Positions 36,209 through 45,318 are shown, counted from the first letter of the stretch. The stretch: 64,000 nt of DNA from Burkholderiales bacterium (GCA_019634955.1 JAHCAK010000002.1:1-64000), one strand, 5' to 3'. Notes: generated by a model from the letters alone, not told the origin. Numbers and translations are program-made.

Positions 36209-36688
36209 ATGAGCGACGCCCAGAACCAGCCCGTCTTTTCGATCGAGAAGCTCTACGTGAAGGACATCTCGCTCGAGATCCCCAACGCCCCGCAGGTGTT
36301 CCTCGAGCGCGAGGCGCCGCAGGTCGACATCCAGCTGCACCACGAGTCGAACCCGATCGAGGACGGCGTCTACCAGACCCTTCTCACCGTGACCGTCACG
36401 GCCAAGGTGAAGGACAAGACGATGTTCCTCGTCGAGGCGGGCCAGGCCGGCATCTTCGTGATCCGCAACATCCCCGCGCACGACCTCGAGCCTATCCTCG
36501 GCATCGCCTGCCCGAACATCCTCTACCCGTACGTGCGCGAGGTCGTCTCCGACGTCGTCTCCCGCGCCGGGTTCCCGCCCGTGGTGCTCACGCCGGTGAA
36601 CTTCGACGCGCTCTTCCAGGCGCAGAAGCAGGCGCAGGCGGAGCAGGCCCAGCAAGGCGCCTCGCCCATCATCCAGGCCACGCACTGA
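36209..36688 (+). CDS. secB: Protein-export chaperone SecB
   Basis: A 159-residue SecB of normal length. PVFSIEKLYVKDISLEIPNAPQVF at the start, YQTLLTVTVTAKVKDKTMFLVEAGQAGIF in the middle and GFPPVVLTPVNFDALF near the C-terminus are family signatures. As a tetramer it keeps preproteins unfolded and hands them to SecA, whose gene lies at the right end of this window. 38 bases after grxC. Confidence 0.97.
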   Translation: MSDAQNQPVFSIEKLYVKDISLEIPNAPQVFLEREAPQVDIQLHHESNPIEDGVYQTLLTVTVTAKVKDKTMFLVEAGQAGIFVIRNIPAHDLEPILGIACPNILYPYVREVVSDVVSRAGFPPVVLTPVNFDALFQAQKQAQAEQAQQGASPIIQATH

Positions 36689-36693
36689 CGGCG

Positions 36694-37128
36694 ATGCGCG
36701 CGGCCGCAGCCCTGCTGGCCCTCGCGGCGGCGCTGCCCGCCGCCGCGGCGGAGTTCCGCTCCCTCGGCGACCGGGCCGCGATCCTCTACGACGCCCCCTC
36801 GCTCAAGGCGGACCGCATCTTCGTCGCGAGCCGCGGCCACCCGTTCGAGGTGCTGGTGAAGCTCGACCAGTGGACGAAGGTGCGCGACGCCGGCGGCGAG
36901 GTAGCGTGGGTCGAGAACCACGCGCTCGGCGAGCGCCGCAACGCCGTGGTCACGGTGCCGGTGGCCGACATCCGCGCCGCGCCCGATGCGGCCGCCGCGC
37001 TCGTCTTCGAGGCCTACAAGCAGGTCCTGCTCGAGGTGCTCGAGCCCCCGGCCGCCGGCTGGGTGAAGGTGCGCCACCGCGACGGGCAGGAAGGCTTCGC
37101 CCGCGCGGCCCACCTCTGGGGCGTGTAG
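36694..37128 (+). CDS. Exported SH3b-domain protein
   Basis: A 144-residue periplasmic protein with a signal peptide (1-19) and two bacterial SH3-like repeats, about 22-75 (AAILYDAPSLKADRIFVAS ... EVAWVENHAL) and 78-143 (ADIRAAPDAAAALVFEAY ... GWVKVRHRDGQEGF). Such domains usually bind peptidoglycan peptides. It sits between secB and gpsA with gaps of 5 and 7 bases, a conserved placement, but no specific role is known. Confidence 0.82.
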   Translation: MRAAAALLALAAALPAAAAEFRSLGDRAAILYDAPSLKADRIFVASRGHPFEVLVKLDQWTKVRDAGGEVAWVENHALGERRNAVVTVPVADIRAAPDAAAALVFEAYKQVLLEVLEPPAAGWVKVRHRDGQEGFARAAHLWGV

Positions 37129-37135
37129 GCCCGCC

Positions 37136-38116
37136 GTGAGGATCGCGATCCTCGGCGCGGGCGCCTGGGGGTCGGCGCTGGCGATCTCCTTCTCGGCCGC
37201 GCACGCGGTGCGTCTCTGGGCGCGGCGGCGCGAAGCGTGCGAGGCGCTCTCCCGCAACCGCTCCAGCCCCTATCTTCCCGAAATCCCGTTTCCCGATGCC
37301 CTCCGCGTCGAAGCCGATCTCGGCGCGGCGCTGGCGGGGTGCGACCTTGCGATCGTGGCGACCGCGACCGCAGGGCTTCGCGATACGGCCGAAGCGGTGC
37401 GCGCCTTCGCGCCCACCACGAGCCTGCTGTGGGCGTGCAAGGGCTTCGAGCAGGGCACGCGCCTGCTCCCGCACGAGGTCGTGGCCGAGGCCCTGCCCGG
37501 CGCCGCGTGCATGGGCGCGCTCTCGGGGCCCAGCTTCGCGCTCGAGGTCGCGCGCGGGCAGCCCACGGCCATCGTGCTCGCCTCGCGCGACGAAGCCTTC
37601 GCCTCCGGTACCGCGGCCGCCCTGAACGGCCCGCGGCTGCGCATCTACTCCAGCACCGACCTCGCGGGCGTGGAGCTGGGAGGCGCAGTGAAGAACGTGA
37701 TCGCCATCGCCGCCGGCATCGCCGACGGGCTGGACCTCGGCCGCAACGCGCGCGCGGCGCTCGTCACGCGCGGGCTGGCGGAGATCGTGCGGCTCGGCGT
37801 GGCCATGGGCGGGCAGGCGGAGACCTTCATGGGGCTCACGGGCCTGGGCGACCTCGTGCTCACCTGCACGGGAGACCTTTCGAGGAACCGCGACGTGGGC
37901 CTTCGGCTCGCCCGCGGACAAGGGCTTGCCGACATCCTGCGCGAGCTGGGCCACGTGGCCGAGGGCGTGCAGTCGGCCGGCTCGGCACGCGACCTCGCGC
38001 GGGCGCGGGGTGTCGAGATGCCCATCACCGAGGCGGTGTGCGGCGTCCTCTTCGAGGGGCATTCGCCCGCCGCCGCCGTACGGCAGCTGCTTTCGCGGGA
38101 CCCGCGGCCGGAGTAG
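37136..38116 (+). CDS. gpsA: Glycerol-3-phosphate dehydrogenase [NAD(P)+]
   Basis: A 326-residue enzyme making sn-glycerol-3-phosphate for phospholipids. The NAD loop GAGAWGSALA follows the GTG start directly; later GPSFALEVARGQPTA, the catalytic lysine in GGAVKNVIAIAAGI, and FMGLTGLGDLVLTCTGDLSRNR are all present. Length is normal. It ends the rhodanese-grxC-secB-SH3-gpsA series; what follows is the accessory fibre block rather than the usual trmL. Confidence 0.96.
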   Translation: MRIAILGAGAWGSALAISFSAAHAVRLWARRREACEALSRNRSSPYLPEIPFPDALRVEADLGAALAGCDLAIVATATAGLRDTAEAVRAFAPTTSLLWACKGFEQGTRLLPHEVVAEALPGAACMGALSGPSFALEVARGQPTAIVLASRDEAFASGTAAALNGPRLRIYSSTDLAGVELGGAVKNVIAIAAGIADGLDLGRNARAALVTRGLAEIVRLGVAMGGQAETFMGLTGLGDLVLTCTGDLSRNRDVGLRLARGQGLADILRELGHVAEGVQSAGSARDLARARGVEMPITEAVCGVLFEGHSPAAAVRQLLSRDPRPE

Positions 38117-38513
38117 CCCGGATTTCAGCTGTCGCGGGATCGGGGCTTTCCCGTGCCTCCTTGGCCGCATCTGCCGCCGATCCGCAAACTCCACGCTTTT
38201 CATCCGGGCCTTTTCCGGACACCGGGTTGCCTTGGGCATACTAGTTTTTTCCGTGTTAACTCAATGAATTGCGGCAATCTTGGTCCGCCCGAAGCGCGCC
38301 GGTGCCGCCTACGCCGCCCTTTATTACAACCGTCATGAAACTGGCGAATCATGTAACTCTTTCCCATTGAAAACATTGGGGTTTGTGATGAATTTCACGG
38401 AAGCCTAGGGCGGTTTGCGTAAAATGGCTTCAACGACGCGGAAGACAGCAAATCCCGTCGAGGCAGCAGGAAAGTGAAGACCCTTCAAACTGACGGCATA
38501 GAAAGGAACGACC
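38117..38513. other. Intergenic regulatory region upstream of the Csu-like locus
   Basis: 397 bases without a gene and clearly richer in A/T than either flank. The right part carries a CRP-like box with a -10 element (38384-38425). The left part (38117-38380) shows no repeat, terminator or conserved RNA that could be recognised. AAGGA lies 8 bases before the first subunit gene start. Confidence 0.75.
38384..38425 (+). promoter_or_regulatory. Predicted class II CRP/Vfr-type promoter of the Csu-like locus
   Basis: TGTGATGAATTTCACG (38384-38399) matches TGTGA-N6-TCACA at nine of ten positions. The -10-like TAAAAT (38420-38425, five of six) starts 28.5 bases from the box centre, close to class II spacing. 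Transcription would start near 38432, leaving an 82-base leader. The same arrangement precedes the second fibre locus. Confidence 0.6.
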
Positions 38514-38996
38514 ATGAAACGCACCTCTCTCGCACTCGCCCTCGTCGCCACCGGCCTGGTGGCCTCCGCCTCGGCCTTCGCGGCGAGCGCCACGCACGAC
38601 CTTGCCGTCTCGGCGACGGTCACCGGCAACTGCCGCTTCAACGCGGCCAGCGGCACCACCCTCACGCTCGCCAACAGCGCCGGCTCGATCGACCCGTCGC
38701 TCGCTACCGACGCCACCGGCACGGCCAATGTCCTCTACCGCTGCACGAAGGGCACCGTCGCCTCGGTCACCGCCGGCAACGGCCTGCACTTCAGCGGCTC
38801 GCGCCGCGTGAGCCTCGACGCCAGCAACTACATGCCCTACTCCCTGTCGATGTCGGGCTGCACCGCGACCGGCACGGGCCACGGCGCCGGCCAGGACCTC
38901 ACCTGCGCGGTCTCGGGCACCATCACCGCCGCCAACCACCAGAACGCGACCGCCGGCGCCTACTCCGACACCGTCGTGCTCTCGATCACGCCGTAA
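38514..38996 (+). CDS. Spore-coat-U domain pilus subunit 1 (probable major subunit)
   Basis: A 160-residue secreted subunit: signal peptide 1-23 (ends AFAASA), then one SCPU domain (PF05229 type). Four cysteines occur at GNCRF, YRCTKG, SGCTATG and LTCAV, allowing disulfides; it ends with the subunit motif AGAYSDTVVLSITP. SCPU subunits polymerise through donor-strand exchange into archaic (Csu-type) pili. Being first in the operon, with its own ribosome site (AAGGA) and a strong terminator behind it, it is probably the most abundant subunit. Two further SCPU proteins follow. Confidence 0.88.
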   Translation: MKRTSLALALVATGLVASASAFAASATHDLAVSATVTGNCRFNAASGTTLTLANSAGSIDPSLATDATGTANVLYRCTKGTVASVTAGNGLHFSGSRRVSLDASNYMPYSLSMSGCTATGTGHGAGQDLTCAVSGTITAANHQNATAGAYSDTVVLSITP

Positions 38997-39025
38997 GGCC
39001 AGCGATCCCAAGGGCCGTCAGCACC

Positions 39026-39062
39026 GGGCCTCGGCGCCAACGGCGGGCCGAGGCCCTTTTTT
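39026..39062 (+). terminator. Rho-independent terminator between subunit genes 1 and 2
   Basis: GGGCCTCGGC (39026-39035) pairs fully with GCCGAGGCCC (39047-39056), followed by six T (39057-39062). It lies within the operon, 30 bases after subunit 1 and 18 before subunit 2, so it should make subunit 1 the main product with readthrough to the assembly genes. Confidence 0.9.
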
Positions 39063-39080
39063 CGGACTGATCCCCTCCCC

Positions 39081-39608
39081 ATGGACACCCCGGTGACGAA
39101 CCCGACGGCCGCGAGCGCGAGGAACTTGCGCCGCCTCGCCGCGCTCGCGCTGGGCGCCGCGCTCGCCGCAATCACGGGCCTGGACGCGGCCGCGTCGCCG
39201 ACGCACACCGTGGCCGTGGGCGCCGTGGTCATCACCAAGAACAAGTGCCAGTTCACGAATGGCGGGCCGACCGCGCTCTCCTTCGGCACGATCGATCCCT
39301 CCTCGACCGCCAACGCGACCGCGACCGCCACGATCGGGTTCCGCTGCAGCGGCTCCTCGCCGATCGCGATCTACAACGTCACTTCCGACGACGGCCAGTA
39401 CGAGACGGGCGCCGGCGCGCCGCGCATGCGCCACGCCACGAACGCGGGCGAGTTCCTCAAGTACGCGATCAACGTGCCGCAATCGGGTTCCGTGCCGCGC
39501 AACACGAACCAGGTCCTCACGGTGACCGGCACCGTGCTCGCCGCGGACTTCCAGAACGCGCTCGCCGGCGCGTACGCGGACTCCGTCGTCCTCAGCATCG
39601 CCCCGTAG
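39081..39608 (+). CDS. Spore-coat-U domain pilus subunit 2
   Basis: A 175-residue secreted SCPU protein with a long N-terminal region and a signal peptide ending about residue 38 (GLDAAASP). Two cysteines (KNKCQF, GFRCSG) lie early in the domain, and it ends AGAYADSVVLSIAP, the same C-terminal motif as subunit 1. It starts just after the terminator behind subunit 1 and has no clear ribosome site, which suggests low expression, as for a minor adaptor subunit. Chaperone and usher genes follow. Confidence 0.85.
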   Translation: MDTPVTNPTAASARNLRRLAALALGAALAAITGLDAAASPTHTVAVGAVVITKNKCQFTNGGPTALSFGTIDPSSTANATATATIGFRCSGSSPIAIYNVTSDDGQYETGAGAPRMRHATNAGEFLKYAINVPQSGSVPRNTNQVLTVTGTVLAADFQNALAGAYADSVVLSIAP

Positions 39609-39691
39609 TAACATCCCCGCAGGCGACTTTCGCCTCGCCCGCCCCCCGCGGCGGCCCCGACATCCAACGCGCATCGCAGGGGAAACGCATC

Positions 39692-40435
39692 GTGAGCACC
39701 GCATCGATCCGCGCGCGCCTCGCCGCGCTGGCCGCGACGTTCCTGGCGGCAACGGCCGCGACGGCCGGAAGCTTCGGCGTCTCGCCCATCCGTGTCGACC
39801 TCGACCGCGGCACGCGCACCGGGCTCGTCACGGTCACGAACGACGACACGCGCAAGCTCTCCTTCCGCATGAAGCTCTTCGAGTGGACGCAGGACGAGCA
39901 GGGCGCGGACCGCAACACGGAGAGCGGCGACCTCATCTTCTTCCCGCAGATCATGACGGTGGAGCCGGGCGACAAGCGCGTGATCCGCATCGGCACGCGC
40001 GCGGGCGAGGCCGGCCGCGAGAAAGCCTACCGGCTCTTCATCGAGGAGCTCCAGGAGCCCGGCGCCGGCGGCGCGCAGGGCGCGCAGGTGGCCGTGCTGC
40101 TTCGCTTCGGCGTGCCCGTGTTCGTGGCGCCGCCGGCCGGCAAGCCCGAGCCGGAGTTCGCGAGGGCCGCCCTCGCGAAGGGCAAGGTGGAGGTGGGGAT
40201 CCTCAACAAGGGCGCGCGCACCGTGCGCTTCGACGAGCTCGCGGTGAAGGCGGGCGGCGAGGTGATCGGCCGCGGGGCCGGCTGGTACGTCTTCCCGGGC
40301 GCGACACGGGCGTTCGAGATTCCCGTCCCACCCGACAAGTGCAAGCCCTCGGGCCCGCTCGAGATCACGGCCTCCGCCGAGGGGCTCGAGATCAGGCACA
40401 CGGTCGAGTCCGGGCCCGCGCTCTGCGCGCCGTGA
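39692..40435 (+). CDS. Periplasmic pilus chaperone, PapD/CsuC-like
   Basis: A 247-residue chaperone with a signal peptide (1-26). SPIRVDLDRGTRTGLVTVTND holds the conserved Arg of the subunit-binding cleft, SGDLIFFPQIMTVEPGDKRVIRIGTR and EKAYRLFIEEL are the family blocks, and the second Ig-like domain follows from about residue 150. It caps subunits and delivers them to the usher. The GTG at 39692 is chosen, with GGGGA 8 bases upstream; the longer frame upstream is a shadow of subunit 2. Confidence 0.9.
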   Translation: MSTASIRARLAALAATFLAATAATAGSFGVSPIRVDLDRGTRTGLVTVTNDDTRKLSFRMKLFEWTQDEQGADRNTESGDLIFFPQIMTVEPGDKRVIRIGTRAGEAGREKAYRLFIEELQEPGAGGAQGAQVAVLLRFGVPVFVAPPAGKPEPEFARAALAKGKVEVGILNKGARTVRFDELAVKAGGEVIGRGAGWYVFPGATRAFEIPVPPDKCKPSGPLEITASAEGLEIRHTVESGPALCAP

Positions 40436-40457
40436 GCGGCGCTCGCCGCTGAAGCGG

Positions 40458-42860
40458 ATGCGACGCGGCACGGTCGCCTGCGCGGTCGCCGCCAGCCTCG
40501 CGGCGGGAGGCGCCCAGGCGCTGGAACTGAAGCTCACCCGCGCCCTGGCGGCCCCTGCGCTCCCGGCCGCGTCGACGGACGAGCCGACGCAGCCCCTCAT
40601 CGTCGCCCTCACCATCAACTCCGTGCCCCGCGGCGAGAAGTTCGTGCATGTCTCTGCCGACGGCTCCCTGTTCGTCCGGGCCGCGGACCTCGAGGGACTC
40701 GTGACATTGCCTCCGGGCGTGCCGGGGCGGGACATCGATGGCGAACGCCACGTGCTGGTTTCCGCGATTCCCGGCGCAAGGGTGACGCTGGACGAGAAGA
40801 CGCTGGTGGCCGCGGTGACCCTCGCCCCGGAGCAGCTCCCGAAGCAGGTGTTCGACCTCACGCGCCGGCCCGCGCCTGCCGAGGTGCTGCCGTCGGCGCG
40901 CAGCGCGCTGCTCAACTACCGCCTCGGCTACTTCGGCACCAGCGGCGGGGGCCGCGGCGTCGTGAGCCTCGCGACGGAGGCGGCCGTCGCCTTCGACGGC
41001 TGGCTGCTGCGCAACCAGTCGACGCACGCGAGCTCTCCCGACGGGTCGACAGGCGTGCGCCTGGAGACGCAGCTCGTGCGCGACGACCGCGCGAACCTGC
41101 GCCGCTGGATCGTCGGCGACGCGTTCCTGCCGGGGCTGCCGCTGGGCTCGGGTGCACCGTTAGCCGGCCTCACCTTCGCGAAGGCCTACAACCTCGACCC
41201 GTTCGTCTCGCGCCAGCCCGGCGCCGGATTCCGCGGCGCGGCCGAGTTCCCCTCGCAGGTGGACTTCTACGTCGGAAACACGCTGGTGATGCGCCAGCGC
41301 ATCGAGCCGGGGCCCTTCGAGATCTCCAATTTCAACTACTACGGCGGGCGGCAGGACGTGCGCGTCGTGGTGCGCGACGTCTTCGGCCGCGAGCGCACCG
41401 TCGAGTACCCCTTCTACTTCGCGCCGCAGGGGCTCGCCGCAGGGCTGCACGACTACAGCTACCAGGTGGGGGCGCTGCGGGAGGGCTTCGGCACGCGCAG
41501 CGCGGAATACTCCCGCCCCGCCTTCTCGGCCTTCCACCGCTACGGCGTCGACGATCGCCTCACACTCGGATTGCGCGCCGAGGGCACCTCGCGGCAGTTC
41601 AACGGCGGGCCGGATGTCGTGCTCCGGAGCGAACGATTCGGCGTCCTCGCCGCCGGCGCGTCGGCGAGCCGCGACCGCGACGCCGACGGCCACGCCTGGT
41701 TCCTCTCCCACGCCTTCCAGTTGCACGAGTTCTCGAGCCAGCTCACGCTCCAGCGCCACTCGCCCGGGTACGTGCCGGTGTACGCCGACTTCGTTCCCCT
41801 GCTGCCGCGCAGCGACTACAACGCCGTGGTGGGCTACGCGAGCCCCGCCCTGGGCTCCGTGAACCTGGGATTCGCCCGGCGCGAATCCGCCGTCGACCCT
41901 CTCAGCCGCTCGGTGAGCCTCTCCTACTCGCGCCCGATCGGCGGCCTCGGCAGCGTCCTCGCGACCTGGCGGCGCGAGCTGGGGGAGCGTGGCGGCCATG
42001 ACCTCTTCGTCGGCCTGCAATTCCTGCTCGACGGCAAGCACGCCATCAACGCTTCCCATGCGCGCGACCTGCTCGGGGGCAGGACCGAATCCCTGCAGGT
42101 GAGCCGGGAGACGCCGCGGGGAACGGGCGTGGCCTACTCGGTGAACCTGCAGCGGCGCGAGGACGAGCAGGGCGTGCAGCGCACCGTGAACCCGCGCCTG
42201 GAGTGGCATGCGCGGTACGGCACGGTGTCGGGCGAGGCCATCTCCGTGCGCAGCTCGGGCGCCGGCTCGTCCACGGCCTACAACCTGGCGCTGGCCGGCG
42301 CCGTCGTCGCCGCGGGCGGCCACGTGGCGGCCAGCCGCTCCATCGCCGACAGCTTCGCCGTCGTGCAGCTCGCGCCGCCGCTGGCGGGCGTGCGCGTGTA
42401 CGAGAACAGCCAGGAGGTGGGGCGCACCGACGAGGCCGGGCGCGTGCTGCTGCCCAACGTCGCCTCCTACTCCAGCAACTTCGCCTCGATCAACGACCGC
42501 GACGTGCCCATCGAGTTCTCGATCGACCGCGTCGGCGCGACCTTCTCGCCCTCCTTCCGCAGCGGCTCCGTGGTCGAGTTCAAGGTGACGAAGGTGCAGG
42601 GATTCACCGGGCGCCTGCGCTGGCGCGGGGGCGGGGAGGAACGGGGCCTGGAGTATCATCTCGTGACCCTTTCCGCCGGCGGCAAGGCGATCGAGATCCC
42701 GACGGCCGGCGGGGGCGACTTCTACCTGGAGAACCTGCCCGCGGGCCGCCACCGCGCCCGCGCCGTGATCGAGGGCAAGCCCTGTGAGTTCGACCTCGTG
42801 GTTCCGGAATCGGCCGACGCGCTGGTTTCCCTGGGCGACGTTTTCACCTGTTCGCGCTGA
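40458..42860 (+). CDS. Outer-membrane fimbrial usher, CsuD-like
   Basis: An 800-residue usher. Signal peptide 1-22; N-terminal chaperone-binding domain about 30-170; barrel with plug from about 175, where QVDFYVGNTLVMRQRIEPGPFEISNFNYYGGRQDVRVV (shown here only as position 270-310) has the usher plug-and-strand signature; C-terminal beta-sandwich domains from about 640, including GRVLLPNVASYSS and GGGDFYLENLPAGRH. It assembles and secretes the SCPU pilus. Length is typical of archaic ushers. The next subunit gene starts within its last 77 bases. Confidence 0.92.
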   Translation: MRRGTVACAVAASLAAGGAQALELKLTRALAAPALPAASTDEPTQPLIVALTINSVPRGEKFVHVSADGSLFVRAADLEGLVTLPPGVPGRDIDGERHVLVSAIPGARVTLDEKTLVAAVTLAPEQLPKQVFDLTRRPAPAEVLPSARSALLNYRLGYFGTSGGGRGVVSLATEAAVAFDGWLLRNQSTHASSPDGSTGVRLETQLVRDDRANLRRWIVGDAFLPGLPLGSGAPLAGLTFAKAYNLDPFVSRQPGAGFRGAAEFPSQVDFYVGNTLVMRQRIEPGPFEISNFNYYGGRQDVRVVVRDVFGRERTVEYPFYFAPQGLAAGLHDYSYQVGALREGFGTRSAEYSRPAFSAFHRYGVDDRLTLGLRAEGTSRQFNGGPDVVLRSERFGVLAAGASASRDRDADGHAWFLSHAFQLHEFSSQLTLQRHSPGYVPVYADFVPLLPRSDYNAVVGYASPALGSVNLGFARRESAVDPLSRSVSLSYSRPIGGLGSVLATWRRELGERGGHDLFVGLQFLLDGKHAINASHARDLLGGRTESLQVSRETPRGTGVAYSVNLQRREDEQGVQRTVNPRLEWHARYGTVSGEAISVRSSGAGSSTAYNLALAGAVVAAGGHVAASRSIADSFAVVQLAPPLAGVRVYENSQEVGRTDEAGRVLLPNVASYSSNFASINDRDVPIEFSIDRVGATFSPSFRSGSVVEFKVTKVQGFTGRLRWRGGGEERGLEYHLVTLSAGGKAIEIPTAGGGDFYLENLPAGRHRARAVIEGKPCEFDLVVPESADALVSLGDVFTCSR

Positions 42861-43326
42861 GGCCGCCGCCGCGCTCGCCCTGGCGCTCGCCGTGCTGCCG
42901 GCGAAGGCCGCGGTGACCTGCGGCGCGTACGACATGGCGCTGAGCCTCGGCACCTACGACGGCTTCAACGCCGCGCCGGCCGATTCGAGCGGCGTGCTGG
43001 TGGTGACGTGCTCGCGAAACGGCGGCCCGCGCACGACGGCCGTCACGCTTTCGATCGGGCCCAGCCAGCACACCGGGGGCGTCGCGACGCGGGCGCTGCG
43101 CCACGCCTCGAACACCGACCTCCTGAACTACAACCTCTATCGCGACGCCTCGCGCCTGCAGGTGTGGGGCAACACGCCGGGCATCAACACGCTCACGCAG
43201 AGCATCACGCTCGACAACCGGACGAGCGGCACCCTCACCTTCACGATCTTCGGGAGGATCGACGCGGGCCAGGACGTGCGGCCGGGCGCCTACGCGGACC
43301 GGCTGCGGATCACGGTCTCCTTCTAG
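42784..43326 (+). CDS. Spore-coat-U-like pilus subunit 3, possible tip subunit
   Basis: A 180-residue secreted protein. The hydrophobic signal segment AALALALAVLPAKA is followed by AVTCGAYDMALSLG and ends with PGAYADRLRITVSF, the SCPU C-terminal pattern; two cysteines (VTCGAY, VTCSRN). No ATG is available in frame: the only usable start is a GTG at 42784, 77 bases inside the usher gene, giving an Arg/Trp-rich n-region of about 28 residues before the hydrophobic core. The start is therefore uncertain. Being last, it may be the tip subunit, but it has one domain, whereas CsuE-type tip adhesins have two. Confidence 0.7.
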   Translation: MSSTSWFRNRPTRWFPWATFSPVRAEAAAALALALAVLPAKAAVTCGAYDMALSLGTYDGFNAAPADSSGVLVVTCSRNGGPRTTAVTLSIGPSQHTGGVATRALRHASNTDLLNYNLYRDASRLQVWGNTPGINTLTQSITLDNRTSGTLTFTIFGRIDAGQDVRPGAYADRLRITVSF

Positions 43327-43332
43327 CCGGCC

Positions 43333-45318
43333 TCACTCCGGCCCGCGCCGGATGACGGGGATGGAGACACGCGCCGTCTCGCGGACGATCACCTCGATGC
43401 GCGTTTCCGCGCGCTCGCCCGTCTCCCACGGCAGCGGCAGCGTCTCGTTCAGCACCGTGATCACGCGGGGCCCCGGGGCCACGAACGGGAAGGAGAAGCG
43501 GCCCTGCGAGTCGGTGCGGACGGCGTAGCGGCCGTCGAGGTAGACGGTGACGCCGGAGGCGCCGGTTTCGCCGGCTTCCTGCTCGCCGTTGCGGTTTGCA
43601 TCGAGGAAGACGACGCCATCGATGCCACCGCCACCCGTCCGCGGCGTGCCGCCGAGCGGCGCGCTGCGGGTGCCGGCGCGGTCCTCGTACCGAAGCACGA
43701 GGAAGACGGAGTTCGTGTCGTTCTGCAGGAAGAACCGCTCCGGCGCCGGTGCAAGCGGATCGAGGGGCAGGACCTGCTCGACCTTTCCGCGCGAGACGAT
43801 GAAGTTCCCCTCCAACGACCACCGTGGGTCCAGCTTCCACACGAGGTTCAGGTTCGCGCTGGTGAGGCGGTTGCCGCTGCCGAAGCGCTCCGTGCTCGCG
43901 TTGCCGCCGAGCGTGGCATTGTCGCCGATCGGCGCGGTGAACGAGATCGCCGCTCCCCACAGGCTGCCCGCCGCGTCCGCACCCGACTCGCGCCCGCCCG
44001 AGAGGCTCGTCGACAGCGCCCACCCGAGCGGTAGCTGCCAGTTGTGGTCGATGACCAGTCGGTTGGAGCGCAGCCCGAACGTGTCCAGCCGCTCGCCGCG
44101 CAGGCCCGTGCTGCCCCAGTCGTTGCGCCAGCGGACGTCGGCGAATCCGCTGCCGGCGTTGCCCTTGTACCGGCGCACGGTGCCGCCAGCGCCGAACGTG
44201 AGCGTTCGGCTGTACCGCCACCGCCCGCTCGCCGTCGTGAGCACGCCGGTCTCGTCGTTGCCGGTCATCGACCGCAGGACGTCCACGCTGGCCTCGGCCG
44301 ACCACTGGCGCGTCCGCCACGCGCCGCGAGCGAAGGCTCCCTCGATATCGCTCGCCATCGCCTGCCCTGCCCAGCTGAGTTCCGGGTCGAGGCGGTAAGC
44401 TCCCCACCCGTACCTCGACGTGCCCTGCTTCCACTCGCCGTCGATCCAGCCGCCGTTGCGCACGCGCGAGGTGTCTGTCGTTCTCGCGGTGACCAGGTTG
44501 GCCTGCACGTGGTGGCCGGGACCCTCGTGCCGGACCGCGAAGTGCGTCGAGTCCGAGTCGAGGAATTCGGCGGGCCGCTGCGGCCCATCGAGGCGGGAGA
44601 CACCATCGGCATGCGCGTGACGCACCGCGAAGCTCCACTCGCCATCACGGTGCTGCACGCCCGCGGTGCTGATCGTGCCCGCGAGGGAGCGGAACCCCGA
44701 CACCGGATAGCCGTCGAGGCGGCCCGGCGTGCCCGTCGAGGCGAGTACCTGGGTGCGCGAGCCTGGGTGCAGCCACTCCGTGGTCGCGCCCCGCATGTAC
44801 AGGAACGGCACGAAGACGCGCGAAGGCAGGCGCAGGATGCCGGGCGCCAGCGGGGTGGATACGCCCAGCTCGTTGTTGACCTCCCAGCCGCCCTCCACCG
44901 GCAGCCCCTGCTGGCGCAGGGTGACGACGCCGCGCTTCTCGTCGACGGCGAGGTTCGCATCGATCGACAGGACGCCGTGGTTGGGCGTCTCGATCGCCCC
45001 GGCGGCGGTGAAGCCGACCGAGCGGTCGCGGTCTCCGCTGGGCTGCGTGCCCAGGCGCGTCTCGAGCCTCAGGAAGCGCGGCCAGCCTTCCCGGTTGTAG
45101 ACGACTTCCTCGACGGGCTTGCCCTCGTCGGGCGCGAGCCCCTCGATCACGCGGTCGACGTAGGCAGGCTCCGCGGGAGCGGAGCCGTTGGCGCGAGCCG
45201 AGGAGACCAGCCGGAACTGCGCGTGGGCCGCAGTGGCGCCCGCCGCGAGAAGGACCAGGACCGCGGCCCCGGTCAGGGCTCGAATCGCAGGTCCAGGGTT
45301 TCGCGGTTCTTGCCCCAT
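43333..45318 (-). CDS. Outer-membrane beta-barrel with C-terminal SdrD-B/CarboxypepD-like domain, usher-like role inferred
   Basis: A 661-residue exported protein not matched to a named family with confidence. A signal peptide ends about residue 34 (AAHAQ). Residues 50-550 are rich in alternating aromatic and glycine strands, as in a large beta-barrel, with WLHPGSRTQVLASTG near 180 and WRYSRTLTFGAGGTVRRY near 400. Residues 575-645 form a beta-sandwich of the SdrD-B/carboxypeptidase-regulatory type (DGVVFLDANRNGEQEAGE, VRTDSQGRFSFPFV). It is the last gene after a PapD-like chaperone and two pilin-like genes, so it probably is the secretion pore, an analogue of an usher. It overlaps the chaperone gene by 46 bases and converges on the Csu-like locus 6 bases away. 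Confidence 0.65.
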   Translation of the reverse strand: MGQEPRNPGPAIRALTGAAVLVLLAAGATAAHAQFRLVSSARANGSAPAEPAYVDRVIEGLAPDEGKPVEEVVYNREGWPRFLRLETRLGTQPSGDRDRSVGFTAAGAIETPNHGVLSIDANLAVDEKRGVVTLRQQGLPVEGGWEVNNELGVSTPLAPGILRLPSRVFVPFLYMRGATTEWLHPGSRTQVLASTGTPGRLDGYPVSGFRSLAGTISTAGVQHRDGEWSFAVRHAHADGVSRLDGPQRPAEFLDSDSTHFAVRHEGPGHHVQANLVTARTTDTSRVRNGGWIDGEWKQGTSRYGWGAYRLDPELSWAGQAMASDIEGAFARGAWRTRQWSAEASVDVLRSMTGNDETGVLTTASGRWRYSRTLTFGAGGTVRRYKGNAGSGFADVRWRNDWGSTGLRGERLDTFGLRSNRLVIDHNWQLPLGWALSTSLSGGRESGADAAGSLWGAAISFTAPIGDNATLGGNASTERFGSGNRLTSANLNLVWKLDPRWSLEGNFIVSRGKVEQVLPLDPLAPAPERFFLQNDTNSVFLVLRYEDRAGTRSAPLGGTPRTGGGGIDGVVFLDANRNGEQEAGETGASGVTVYLDGRYAVRTDSQGRFSFPFVAPGPRVITVLNETLPLPWETGERAETRIEVIVRETARVSIPVIRRGPE

